DNA from: an uncultured Clostridia bacterium
GTDB taxonomy: Bacteria > Bacillota > Clostridia > Oscillospirales > Acutalibacteraceae
Assembly (NCBI GenBank): GCA_958436475.1
Contig: CAUBKG010000036.1
Coordinates: 1-21,771, forward strand
DNA length: 21,771 nt
Reading direction: 5' to 3'
In this document: piece after piece, positions 7,524-15,174 of the stretch
Layout of the letters: every line of letters begins with the position of its first letter
Position numbering within the stretch: position 1 is the stretch's first letter
Program-made: the position numbers and the translations under genes
The notes under the pieces: model-generated
Database searches by the model: none
Seen by the model: only the letters and a program-made list of their open reading frames with translations
What the model was told of the DNA's origin: nothing

Positions 7524-10301
7524 TTAGTCCATACAGTTCCTTAATGCATTTTGAATTTTCTCGGATTCACCGCTCCCGTTTGTCGGAAGACGCAGAATAG
7601 GAATTCCATATTTTTGAAGGATTCTATCTTTCATTCGGTCTCTTTGCAATTGTTTCGGATTATTTTCGTGAAATGCAAAACCATCCACCTCGATAGCCAA
7701 TGCATAAGACTTATCCTGCTTATAGAATACAACAAAATCTAATGAAGCTCTATTATTCACAAAATAGAGTTCGTCTTCCGTTAACAGCACCGTATCATTT
7801 AACAAATTACGCAACAGCATTTCCTGCACATAGTCAAATTGATTAAACTCCTCCATACCAAAAATATCGTCCAACAATACACGGAGTGCCTCCTCAGACT
7901 GATAACGGGCCTTGGAGGTCATTTTTACTTTATATCGAAGCAATTTTTTTGAGTAGCTGTGATAGAGCAAATCAAATATGGAAACAATTTTGCTCTCAAT
8001 TACATTTTTGTCAAGTGTACTATATTGTATGTAGCGAATAAGATCACCGATATGTTTTCCCTTTTTATAAAACAGGTCATGATCCGTCACCAGTATAAAC
8101 TGCCGTATTGCTCTCGATACAGCTACATTGACCATTTGTGGATTATCGGCAAATTTTAAATTAAACTCGCCTTGAGGTCCGGAAAGAACTGTGGACATGA
8201 TCATCACATCCTTCTCCCGCCCTTGATATTTATGTACAGTGTCGCTCTCTATGCTATTTAGGATCAGTTTACCTGCCTTGTTTGCCTGTTTGCGGTACGG
8301 AGTTACAATACCAATATGTTCGCTGTCCTTTATATACTCTGGGGATGTTATCACTTCCTGAATAATCACATCCAGCTCCCGCTGGTTATAGATTCCTTTG
8401 TCCTCTCCCCGGGTAACTCGCCGCATATGGCTCCCTTCTGATGTTCGATAAATGAGCAAAGGGGTGTTCGATAAATCAAGGCTCGTATACGGAATCAGTT
8501 CACCATTATAATATTTTTGATTGCAGAACTCAATAATCCGAGGATGGCAGCGATAATGCTCCCTCAGGATTTCCCTTGGCAACTGTTCTCCATAAAGGCT
8601 GATGACAGAGGACAATATGTTATGATTGAAATAGTCATATTGAGGCTTCGGCGGATCGGATAACAGTTTATCTTGAATCTTTGAATCCGTAATTTGTGGA
8701 AGCTGTTTTACGTCTCCCACAATAATTACATTTCTACAACAGGAAAATGCTAACACGCCGGTAATGAGGTCTACTTGTGAGGCTTCATCAATGATCACAT
8801 AATCTAACAAATAATTTTGTGGGATTGACATACGAAGAGCATATGTCGTGCTGAGAATGACCGGAAAAGTTTTAATAAATTCCGCAAACCGTACTTTGTA
8901 ATTCTTTTTTGTAAAATCTGGCTTGTCTATCTCACTATGGCTTTGATATATGTATTTGCGAAAGGCTTTTTCTGAAAGCTGTTGATGTTCCTCCAGCAGC
9001 TTCTCAAAACGCATTTCTCCTAATTGTCCATTTAAATCCGCAATCTCCTTTTCCAAATTCTCTATTTGTTTTTGATAGAACAGTCTTTGCAGACTCAGCA
9101 AAACAGAAGCCTCATGTTCCCGCAAGTTTTTCTGGTTAAATATACCATATTTGAAAAACAGCTTTAGCTTATAAAAAATCACATCAGATTTTTCTTGTTC
9201 TTTGGCAAGCGATGTTTCCGCTAAAAAAGCGAGAATCCGCTCAGGATTCGCTTTAAACAGCGGAAGCTTACTGATTTCTTCCACATCCTGCCGTAAAAAA
9301 TATGCTTCAAAATGCTCCTGCTCCAGTTGCCAAGACAATAACTCCTGCTTCAATTTCGCTCTCTTCCGGTCCAGTTTTAACAGATCGTTCAATTGGATAT
9401 TTAATGTCCTAACTTGTTGCGACAACTCGTCTGCTGCTTCTTCGCAATCCCATCCTTCAACCGCAGCCATGGGCATATTGGCAAAAAAGCGATCTTGGTT
9501 ATCTTTTTTACCCAGCATAGCGGTGAGAAAGCCATAGCCCTTTTTCGCCATCTTCTTCATCACGTTTTTTACCGCCTCGTTGTTATTAGATACAACGGCG
9601 ACGCTCTTTCCCTGCACCGCGATAAGATTGGCGATGATATTCAGGATAGTCTGCGTTTTTCCCGTGCCTGGAGGGCCTTCAATAACCGAGATTGAGGATG
9701 TAAGCGCGTTTTCCAGCGCCCTCTTTTGACTTAAATTAAAGCGGAACGGAAAGATTACACTCTCTAAATCCAAATTGTTCCGTTGGATCGACCGATGATT
9801 CAAATAAGTATTTAAAACACTTTCCGGATGTACATAAGTCAAACGATCCATTTCTCGCTTTAAAAAAGCCTCCTGTTCCGATTGATCGGATTCATCAGAT
9901 TCTTTAGATTGATCAGAAGTATACTGGGAAATATCTTTTAAATATAACAGTATTCTTTCTGCGTACGGATTATCCGCACTATTTTCCAGCAAATGAAACT
10001 CTTCAGGAGTGACAGTCTGTGCTTTTCCTCCATATCCAATAATTCGAATTCTCTCTCCGAAATCCAAAATACACTGCGGGTCAAACACCGGCATATCATC
10101 AATAAAAGCAGCACGATTTTTCAAATCGACGAAAACAGGATTTTCGAGCTTGTGGACACGACTGCAGCTATATGAATAGACCTTTGCACCATTTTGATAG
10201 GTGAGCATCATTCTATCTGCTTCAGGCTCATAATGGATTTCACTGATATCCTCAGTTCTGTCCTGTCCGTCCACTAGGATCATAACGTCTTTTAAATTCA
10301 T
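7524..10301 (-). CDS. SF1 (Upf1/Dna2-like) helicase fused to a C-terminal endonuclease-like domain
   Basis: A large soluble protein (925 aa). The ATG at 10301 is chosen over an in-frame GTG at 10319 because GGAGGG overlaps that GTG and lies about 10 nt upstream of the ATG. Residues 1-170 match no domain I know. Helicase motif I is EGPPGTGKT (about 208-216), motif II is IDEASQVD (Asp505), motif III is VGDVKQLPQI, motif IV region is REHYRCHP, then VTPYRKQANKAG, the motif V region VHKYQGREKD and motif VI VNVAVSRA. A charged, probably coiled-coil insert lies at about 290-480. The C-terminus (about 800-925) is a DUF2726/DUF559/Vsr-like nuclease fold with LDFVVF (Asp855), AIEVDG (Glu871) and RDRMKDRIL. 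Single-gene helicase-nuclease proteins of this build often belong to anti-phage islands; that role is inferred. Its GC content is far below its neighbours. Confidence 0.85.
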   Translation of the reverse strand: MNLKDVMILVDGQDRTEDISEIHYEPEADRMMLTYQNGAKVYSYSCSRVHKLENPVFVDLKNRAAFIDDMPVFDPQCILDFGERIRIIGYGGKAQTVTPEEFHLLENSADNPYAERILLYLKDISQYTSDQSKESDESDQSEQEAFLKREMDRLTYVHPESVLNTYLNHRSIQRNNLDLESVIFPFRFNLSQKRALENALTSSISVIEGPPGTGKTQTILNIIANLIAVQGKSVAVVSNNNEAVKNVMKKMAKKGYGFLTAMLGKKDNQDRFFANMPMAAVEGWDCEEAADELSQQVRTLNIQLNDLLKLDRKRAKLKQELLSWQLEQEHFEAYFLRQDVEEISKLPLFKANPERILAFLAETSLAKEQEKSDVIFYKLKLFFKYGIFNQKNLREHEASVLLSLQRLFYQKQIENLEKEIADLNGQLGEMRFEKLLEEHQQLSEKAFRKYIYQSHSEIDKPDFTKKNYKVRFAEFIKTFPVILSTTYALRMSIPQNYLLDYVIIDEASQVDLITGVLAFSCCRNVIIVGDVKQLPQITDSKIQDKLLSDPPKPQYDYFNHNILSSVISLYGEQLPREILREHYRCHPRIIEFCNQKYYNGELIPYTSLDLSNTPLLIYRTSEGSHMRRVTRGEDKGIYNQRELDVIIQEVITSPEYIKDSEHIGIVTPYRKQANKAGKLILNSIESDTVHKYQGREKDVMIMSTVLSGPQGEFNLKFADNPQMVNVAVSRAIRQFILVTDHDLFYKKGKHIGDLIRYIQYSTLDKNVIESKIVSIFDLLYHSYSKKLLRYKVKMTSKARYQSEEALRVLLDDIFGMEEFNQFDYVQEMLLRNLLNDTVLLTEDELYFVNNRASLDFVVFYKQDKSYALAIEVDGFAFHENNPKQLQRDRMKDRILQKYGIPILRLPTNGSGESEKIQNALRNCMD

Positions 10302-10329
10302 ACTGGAAACACCCTCCACATCGTGGCAG

Positions 10330-10554
10330 CTATTTTTTCTTCTTTACTTCTTTCGGCACTTCCTTAATGCTTTCCTAATAAGCCTGCTCAAGCTGTTTTA
10401 CATAATCATCCATATACATAGGCTTATGCTTCGTTGCATTGATTACTGCCAACTCAATATATATCCATGTCTTTTAATTCCTGAAGTCTGTTTCTGTCAT
10501 TTTCCGAACGTTGATGTAAGCACGAAGTATACTCAGTTTTGTAAAAAATATCAT
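10330..10554 (-). pseudogene. Decayed small ORF upstream of the helicase
   Basis: An ATG at 10554 preceded by GGAG (spacing about 7) opens a 26-codon frame (MIFFTKLSILRAYINVRK...). A TAA at 10474 and a TAG at 10375 interrupt the same frame, which otherwise continues as IELAVINATKHKPMYMDDY then VKQLEQAY, and ends in KEVPKEVKKKK with a TAG at 10330. The density of sensible codons after the stops suggests a degraded gene; a shifted frame (ENDRNRLQELKDMDIY) also looks coding. The PM-x-M-x-D-x3-x-L pattern vaguely recalls the C-terminus of RhuM-type proteins, but I would not assign it. It lies just upstream of the helicase on the same strand. Confidence 0.35.
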
Positions 10555-10627
10555 TTTGCGTCTCCTATATCTTTCGTACTTTTTAATGCAAAATAGGCTA
10601 TTTAAGCATAGTAAACCCGTTTCTGTA

Positions 10628-10643
10628 AGTATATCATGTATAC
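10628..10643 (-). promoter_or_regulatory. Possible promoter with overlapping palindrome, island genes
   Basis: On the minus strand a TATACT -10-like box (10633-10628) lies within the palindrome GTATA-TCATG-TATAC (10629-10643). It is 74 nt upstream of the ATG at 10554 and could drive the decayed ORF and the helicase. No good -35 is visible. The overlap of palindrome and -10 would suit a repressor, but this is weak evidence. Confidence 0.28.
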
Positions 10644-10812
10644 ACATAAATTTCAGCAATTATTATTTTTTTTGGTAACAGTCAATCAAATTCGCTGTTT
10701 ATACATCAAAATTCACAATTTCTCCTCTCAAACTTTTGCAAGAGTTTGGGATAAAAGCGGCATTTTTCACTGATTTGGCCCAAAAATGCTAAAAAAGCCG
10801 TTTTTGAAATCA
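10644..10812. other. AT-rich intergenic stretch, no gene seen
   Basis: Part of the long non-coding stretch 10555-10995. It contains a plus-oriented hairpin with stem GCATTTTT (10760-10767) and AAAAATGC (10782-10789), followed by AAAAAAGCCGTTTTT. This could be a weak terminator or simple AT-rich structure. No ORF with a ribosome binding site and no tRNA was found. Confidence 0.4.
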
Positions 10813-10860
10813 GATGTTAAAAACCCGTAAAAGCCCAGTAGTACTGCACCTTTACGGGTT
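10813..10860 (-). terminator. Terminator downstream of the present queA
   Basis: A 10-bp perfect outer stem, AACCCGTAAA (10822-10831) with TTTACGGGTT (10851-10860), has a partly paired interior. On the minus strand it is followed by TTTTTAAC. It lies 136 nt beyond the functional queA stop, much further than the 6 nt of the relic terminator, as expected if it belongs to the inserted DNA. Confidence 0.65.
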
Positions 10861-10883
10861 CTTTCCTTCTATTAATTTTTACT

Positions 10884-10906
10884 CATCCAATGAACATTGC
10901 ATCGCC
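10884..10906 (-). repeat. Third, diverged copy of the queA tail
   Basis: This segment matches 10997-11019 (the queA 3' end) at 19 of 23 positions, including 12 contiguous bases (CATTGCATCGCC on the plus strand). On the minus strand it reads GGC GAT GCA ATG TTC ATT GGA TGA, encoding GDAMFIG and a stop, a degenerate version of QueA's GDAMLIL and stop. The two copies are separated by 90 bp. It may be a scar of an earlier insertion at the same site. Confidence 0.55.
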
Positions 10907-10995
10907 GTTTATCACGGGACGCAGGATGTGTTCTCATCGGTAATTTTTCCTCTTGAAAATTACTTTTCAGTGTTGTTCACAATTTGTTCAATCAG

Positions 10996-12021
10996 TCATA
11001 GGATGAGCATTGCATCGCCAAAGCTGAAAAAACGGTACTTTTCCTGCACGGCAAGGCGGTAGGCTTCCATTGTCCGCTCATAGCCTGCAAAGGCGGAAAC
11101 CAGCATGATGAGCGTGCTTTCCGGCAGGTGAAAGTTGGTGATGAGGCCGTCCATACACCGGAAGGTGTAGCCGGGGGAAATAAAAATGTTGGTCCACCCT
11201 TCGGCCTCTTCTATTTTTCCCCGGAAAGCTGCCACGCTTTCCACCGTTCGGCAGCTGGTGGTGCCAACGCAGATCACCCGCCCGCCCTTTTGCCTAGTAT
11301 CGTTGATGAGGTCGGCGGTTTCTTTTGGCAGAACATAATGCTCCGAATGCATTTTATGCTCCGAAATATTCTCCACCTTCACCGGGCGGAAGGTGCCGAG
11401 CCCCACATGCAGGGTCACATAACCGATCCTTACCCCTTTTTGTTCCAGGCATTTTAATAGCTCCGGCGTAAAATGCAGGCCCGCGGTTGGGGCGGCGGCG
11501 GAGCCTGGCTCCCTGCTGTAAACCGTCTGGTACCGCTCGCGGTCCGCGAGCTTCTCATGGATATAGGGCGGCAGGGGCATCTGGCCGATGCGGTCGAGCA
11601 GATCGAAAAAACTTCCTTCGAATTCAAAGCGCAGAATACGGTTGCCGTCTTCTTTTACCTCCATTACCTCGGCGCGCAGAAGTCCGTTCTGAAAGGAAAA
11701 ACGGCGGCCCTCCCGCGCTTTTTTGCCGGGGCCCGCAATGCATTCCCAGGTATCCGCCCCCCGCTGGATGAGCAGAACAAATTCCACCACGGCGCCATCC
11801 CCCTCCCGCTCGCCGAAAATGCGGGCCGGGAGCACGCGGGTATCGTTGAGAATGAGGCAGTCGCCCGGATTCAGATAGCCGGCCACGTCGCGGAAATGCG
11901 CGTGCTCCGTTTCTCCCGTTTTACGGTTCAGCACCAGCATACGCGAGCTGTCCCGCGGCTCGGCGGGATGCTGCGCGATGAGTTCTTCCGGCAAATCGTA
12001 AAAAAAGTCTGATTTTTTCAT
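10996..12021 (-). CDS. queA: S-adenosylmethionine:tRNA ribosyltransferase-isomerase
   Basis: Converts preQ1 at the wobble position (34) of GUN-anticodon tRNAs to epoxyqueuosine, using SAM as ribosyl donor; cytoplasmic. The start at 12021 (MKKSDFFYDLPEELIAQHP) has GGAG about 8 nt upstream, and the 341-aa length is normal for QueA. Family features: RDSSRMLVL near the N-terminus, the LNDTRVLPARI motif, and near the end TAGLHFTPELL, GLGTFRPV and TNFHLPESTLIMLVSAFAG. It ends FFSFGDAMLIL, the usual C-terminus. The last codons differ in base preference from the rest of the gene and appear to come from the adjacent island. It is divergent from the lysine operon. Confidence 0.95.
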   Translation of the reverse strand: MKKSDFFYDLPEELIAQHPAEPRDSSRMLVLNRKTGETEHAHFRDVAGYLNPGDCLILNDTRVLPARIFGEREGDGAVVEFVLLIQRGADTWECIAGPGKKAREGRRFSFQNGLLRAEVMEVKEDGNRILRFEFEGSFFDLLDRIGQMPLPPYIHEKLADRERYQTVYSREPGSAAAPTAGLHFTPELLKCLEQKGVRIGYVTLHVGLGTFRPVKVENISEHKMHSEHYVLPKETADLINDTRQKGGRVICVGTTSCRTVESVAAFRGKIEEAEGWTNIFISPGYTFRCMDGLITNFHLPESTLIMLVSAFAGYERTMEAYRLAVQEKYRFFSFGDAMLIL

Positions 12022-12049
12022 GAAAATTACTCCAAACTCTAAAATGTAT

Positions 12050-12078
12050 TTGACACAAAAAAGCAACGATGCTATTAT
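12050..12078 (+). promoter_or_regulatory. Promoter of the lysine biosynthesis operon
   Basis: A perfect -35 TTGACA (12050-12055), a 17-bp spacer and -10 TATTAT (12073-12078); an overlapping TATAAT sits at 12076-12081 with a 20-bp spacer. Transcription would start about 12085, just ahead of the riboswitch. Confidence 0.8.
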
Positions 12079-12090
12079 AATGATAATAAA

Positions 12091-12256
12091 AGGATAGAGG
12101 TGCGGCTTTTATCAGTAATGTGCAGGAGGTTGCCGAAACCGTTGAAACGCATGAAAGGAAAAGCTGCCGAAGGCTCCGGCCGGCCCCCGGAACCTGATCG
12201 TATTTGGTGAAGAACCGTACGATTGTCATCATTTTTTTATGATGGAGCGCTATCGC
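12091..12256 (+). promoter_or_regulatory. Lysine riboswitch (L-box) aptamer
   Basis: Conserved L-box elements appear in order: GATAGAGGTGC at the 5' edge, ATCAGTAAT, GCCGAAACC, AAGGAAAAGCTGCCGAA, the P4/P5 region TGGTGAAGAACCGTACGATT then GTCATCA, and the closing GGAGCGCTATC, which pairs with the opening GATAG to form P1. It lies between a promoter and asd-dapA-dapB. Lysine binding is expected to favour the terminator at 12287 and shut the operon off. Confidence 0.93.
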
Positions 12257-12286
12257 AGATTTCCAGATAATGTCGCATTCTATTAT

Positions 12287-12325
12287 AACAAAAATGATGG
12301 CCGGTGTACAACCGGTTTTTTTGTT
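12287..12325 (+). terminator. Riboswitch expression-platform terminator
   Basis: A short GC stem CCGGT-GTACA-ACCGG (12301-12315) is extended by AACAAAAA pairing with TTTTTGTT, with a small bulge and G-U pairs, and contains a run of seven T's. It is placed between the aptamer and the asd ribosome binding site, as expected for transcriptional attenuation. Confidence 0.75.
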
Positions 12326-12374
12326 ATTCTTTTTACCCTAACTATTTCTCAATACAACGAGGAGGACTCTGCAA

Positions 12375-13451
12375 ATGAAGAATTATAAAGTTGGTATTAT
12401 CGGCGCGACCGGCATGGTGGGCCAGCGCTTCGCAACGCTTCTGGAAAACCATCCGTGGTTCCATGTGGTTCTCGTGGCGGCAAGCGCCCGTTCCGCCGGC
12501 AAAACATACCGGGAGGCCGTGAGCGGCCGCTGGGCCATGCCGTCTCCCATTCCCGAAAGCATGGCGGAGCTCATCGTGTACGATGCATCCGATGTGGAAG
12601 CGGTTTCTTCGCAGGTGGATTTCGTTTTCTGCGCAGTCGATATGAAAAAGGATGAAATCAAAGCGCTGGAAGAAGCCTATGCGAAAGCGGAATGCCCGGT
12701 GATTTCCAATAACAGCGCCAACCGCCACACACCGGACGTCCCCATGATTATCCCGGAGCTGAATCCGGAGCATTCCAAAATCATCGAGGCCCAGCGCCGC
12801 AGGCTCGGCACGAAGCGCGGGTTTATCGCGGTAAAATCCAACTGCTCCCTCCAGAGCTATGTTCCGGCTCTTTTCCCGCTTTCCAAATTCGGCGTGGAAA
12901 AGGCGCTGGTCTCCACGTATCAGGCAATTTCCGGCGCAGGCAAAACCTTTGAGCGCTGGCCGGAGATTATGGACAACGTGATCCCCTTCATCGGCGGCGA
13001 GGAAGAAAAGTCCGAGCGCGAGCCGCTGAAAATCTGGGGGCACATCGAGGGCGACCGCATTGTGGACGCCACTTCCCCCGCCTTTACAGCACAGTGCCTG
13101 CGCGTCCCGGTGAGCGACGGCCACATGGCCTCCGTTTTCGTTTCCTTCAAAAACAAACCTTCTAAGGAAGAAATCCTCGAGACATGGAAGAATTTCTCCG
13201 GAGAGCCGCAGCGCCTGAGCCTTCCGAGCGCGCCGAAGCAGTTCCTGCATTATTTTGAAGAAGACGATCTCCCGCAGACCAAGCTCCAGCGCAATCTGGA
13301 AAACGGCATGGCTGTTTCGATCGGCCGCCTGCGGGAAGATACACAGTACGATTATAAATTTGTTTGCCTTTCCCACAATACCCTGCGCGGTGCGGCGGGC
13401 GGCGGCGTTCTGATGGCCGAGCTCCTGTGCGCACAAGGGTATATGGACTGA
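12375..13451 (+). CDS. asd: Aspartate-semialdehyde dehydrogenase
   Basis: NADP-dependent reduction of aspartyl phosphate to aspartate semialdehyde, the branch point to lysine/diaminopimelate, threonine and methionine; cytoplasmic. At 358 aa with SNCSLQSYVPAL it belongs to the longer archaeal/fungal-like class rather than the E. coli type. N-terminal nucleotide motif is GATGMVGQRF. The catalytic Cys is Cys157 in KSNCSLQ. The segments AISGAGKTFERWPEI and RVPVSDGHMASVFVSF hold the substrate-binding residues and active-site His. AGGAGG lies about 8 nt before the ATG. First gene after the lysine riboswitch. Confidence 0.95.
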   Translation: MKNYKVGIIGATGMVGQRFATLLENHPWFHVVLVAASARSAGKTYREAVSGRWAMPSPIPESMAELIVYDASDVEAVSSQVDFVFCAVDMKKDEIKALEEAYAKAECPVISNNSANRHTPDVPMIIPELNPEHSKIIEAQRRRLGTKRGFIAVKSNCSLQSYVPALFPLSKFGVEKALVSTYQAISGAGKTFERWPEIMDNVIPFIGGEEEKSEREPLKIWGHIEGDRIVDATSPAFTAQCLRVPVSDGHMASVFVSFKNKPSKEEILETWKNFSGEPQRLSLPSAPKQFLHYFEEDDLPQTKLQRNLENGMAVSIGRLREDTQYDYKFVCLSHNTLRGAAGGGVLMAELLCAQGYMD

Positions 13452-13472
13452 GCTAAGGAGGAAATGAGCCCC

Positions 13473-14360
13473 ATGAAAAAAACGATCTTTACCGGTGCGG
13501 GCGTTGCACTCGTTACCCCGATGCATGCAGACGGCTCCGTCAATTTTGAAAAGCTCGATGAGCTCATCAACTGGCAGATCGAAAACGGAACAGACGCGAT
13601 CATTGCCTGCGGTACCACGGGCGAATCTGCCACGCTGACCCATGAGGAACACGTGCAGGTCATCAGCCGGACGGTGAAAACCGTGGCCGGGCGCGTACCG
13701 GTCATTGCCGGCACAGGCAGCAACCACACCGATTACGCTATCAGCCTTTCGAAAGAGGCGGAAAGCGCGGGGGTGGACGCTCTTCTGGTGGTTACCCCTT
13801 ATTACAACAAAACTTCGCAGGCGGGCCTCATCCGCCATTACACCGCCATTGCCGACAGCGTCAGCCTTCCGATCATCCTCTATAACGTGCCGAGCCGCAC
13901 GGGCGTCAATATCCTGCCCGAAACCTACGCGGTGCTCGCGGAGCATGAAAATATTGCGGCCATCAAAGAAGCCAACGGCAACATTGCCGCCGCAGCCAAA
14001 ACGCTTTCCCTGTGCGGGGATAAGCTCGATCTTTACAGCGGAAACGACGACCAGATCACGCCCCTTATGTCGCTCGGGGCGAAGGGCGTGATCTCTGTGT
14101 TATCAAACGTTGCGCCGAGGCTTGCCCACGATATTGCCGCAAGTTATCTCGAAGGCGATGTGAAAAAGAGTGCAGAGCTTCAAATCGGCAATATGGACCT
14201 TATCCAGAACCTGTTTATCGATGTGAACCCCATTCCGGTAAAGGAAGCCCTCAACATGATGGGAATGGAGGTCGGCGAATGCCGCCTGCCGCTCTGCTCC
14301 CTCTCGGAAGCGCACCATGAAGCCCTGAAAAAATCGCTCCAACAAGCAGGCCTTCTCTGA
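13473..14360 (+). CDS. dapA: 4-Hydroxy-tetrahydrodipicolinate synthase
   Basis: Condenses pyruvate with aspartate semialdehyde, the first committed step to diaminopimelate and lysine; cytoplasmic tetramer in the family. Two in-frame ATGs exist, at 13464 and 13473. AAGGAGG ends at 13461, only 2 nt before the first and 11 nt before the second, and the second gives the usual N-terminus MKKTIFTGAGVALVTP, so 13473 is preferred (295 aa). Active-site features: CGTTGES (Thr-Thr pair), Tyr137 in ILYNVPSRTGVN and the Schiff-base Lys165 in AAIKEANGN. It follows asd by about 20 nt. Confidence 0.95.
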   Translation: MKKTIFTGAGVALVTPMHADGSVNFEKLDELINWQIENGTDAIIACGTTGESATLTHEEHVQVISRTVKTVAGRVPVIAGTGSNHTDYAISLSKEAESAGVDALLVVTPYYNKTSQAGLIRHYTAIADSVSLPIILYNVPSRTGVNILPETYAVLAEHENIAAIKEANGNIAAAAKTLSLCGDKLDLYSGNDDQITPLMSLGAKGVISVLSNVAPRLAHDIAASYLEGDVKKSAELQIGNMDLIQNLFIDVNPIPVKEALNMMGMEVGECRLPLCSLSEAHHEALKKSLQQAGLL

Positions 14361-14384
14361 TTTTAAAATAAAGGACGTTTCAAT

Positions 14385-15143
14385 ATGACCAGAATCATTC
14401 TCAGCGGATGCAACGGGCACATGGGCCGGGTCATCTCTTCCTGCGCCGCCGCGCGGGAAAACTGCAAAATCGTTGCGGGTGTGGATCTCTGCACCGATCA
14501 GAACTTCGATTACCCGGTGTATGCCAATATTTTCGAATACACCGGCGGCGCGGATGTGATCATTGATTTTTCCCATCCTTCCGCACTTGAAAACCTGCTG
14601 AAATACGCCGTCACCATGAATATGCCCGCTGTGATCGCCACGACCGGCCTCACCCCCGAGCAGGTGGAGTCCTTAAAACAGGCGGCGGAAAAGGTGCCGG
14701 TCTTTTTCTCGGCGAATATGTCGCTCGGCGTGAACCTGATGGCGGAGCTCTGCAAGAAGGCCGCGGCCGTGCTCGGCAGCGATTTCGACATTGAAATCAT
14801 CGAAAAGCACCACAACCAGAAAATCGACGCCCCAAGCGGCACCGCCCTCATGCTGGCGGATGAGATCGCATCGGTCACTCCCTACCAGGCTTACTACGAA
14901 TACGACCGCCATGCCCGCCGCAAGAAAAGGGATAAAAACGAGATCGGCATCCACGCGGTCCGCGGCGGTACGATCGTGGGCGAGCATGAGGTGATCTTCG
15001 CCGGGCGGGATGAAATCGTAACCATTTCCCATTCGGCCCGTTCCAAGGAGATTTTTGCCGTTGGCTGCCTGAACGCAGGAATTTTCCTTGCCGACTGCGA
15101 GCCGGGGCTTTACAATATGGGCCATCTCATCCAAAAGGCCTGA
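14385..15143 (+). CDS. dapB: 4-Hydroxy-tetrahydrodipicolinate reductase
   Basis: NAD(P)H-dependent reduction of the DapA product to tetrahydrodipicolinate; cytoplasmic. 252 aa, typical length. N-terminal nucleotide-binding motif is SGCNGHMGRVI. The catalytic signature EKHHNQKIDAPSGTA gives His142 and Lys146. The C-terminal part has GEHEVIFAGRDE, TISHSARS and FAVGCLNAG. The ribosome binding site (AAAGGACG) is modest. It lies 24 nt after dapA and is part of the riboswitch-controlled operon. Confidence 0.95.
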   Translation: MTRIILSGCNGHMGRVISSCAAARENCKIVAGVDLCTDQNFDYPVYANIFEYTGGADVIIDFSHPSALENLLKYAVTMNMPAVIATTGLTPEQVESLKQAAEKVPVFFSANMSLGVNLMAELCKKAAAVLGSDFDIEIIEKHHNQKIDAPSGTALMLADEIASVTPYQAYYEYDRHARRKKRDKNEIGIHAVRGGTIVGEHEVIFAGRDEIVTISHSARSKEIFAVGCLNAGIFLADCEPGLYNMGHLIQKA

Positions 15144-15174
15144 CATTTCCATAACGCAGACAGGAGGGGTTTTC

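Larger units (their letters stand above)
7449..10996. mobile_element. Putative 3.5-kb low-GC genomic island inserted in the 3' end of queA
   Basis: Boundaries are inferred from the duplicated queA tail: a displaced native copy at 7428-7448 and the functional copy ending at 10996. The interval is strongly AT-rich compared with both sides. It holds one long gene (helicase-nuclease, minus strand), a decayed ORF upstream of it and about 650 bp of non-coding DNA. An 11-bp sequence, CGATGCAATGC, is inverted at the two ends (plus strand 7461-7471; minus strand 11017-11007), and a further 10-bp copy occurs on the minus strand at 10904-10895. No integrase or transposase gene is inside, so the element would be a remnant or mobilised in trans. 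Confidence 0.5.

Noticed and set aside
12342..13946. Very long minus-strand ORF across asd and dapA
   Set aside because: Runs through two well-supported genes, and the product looks like an antisense translation of GC-rich DNA.
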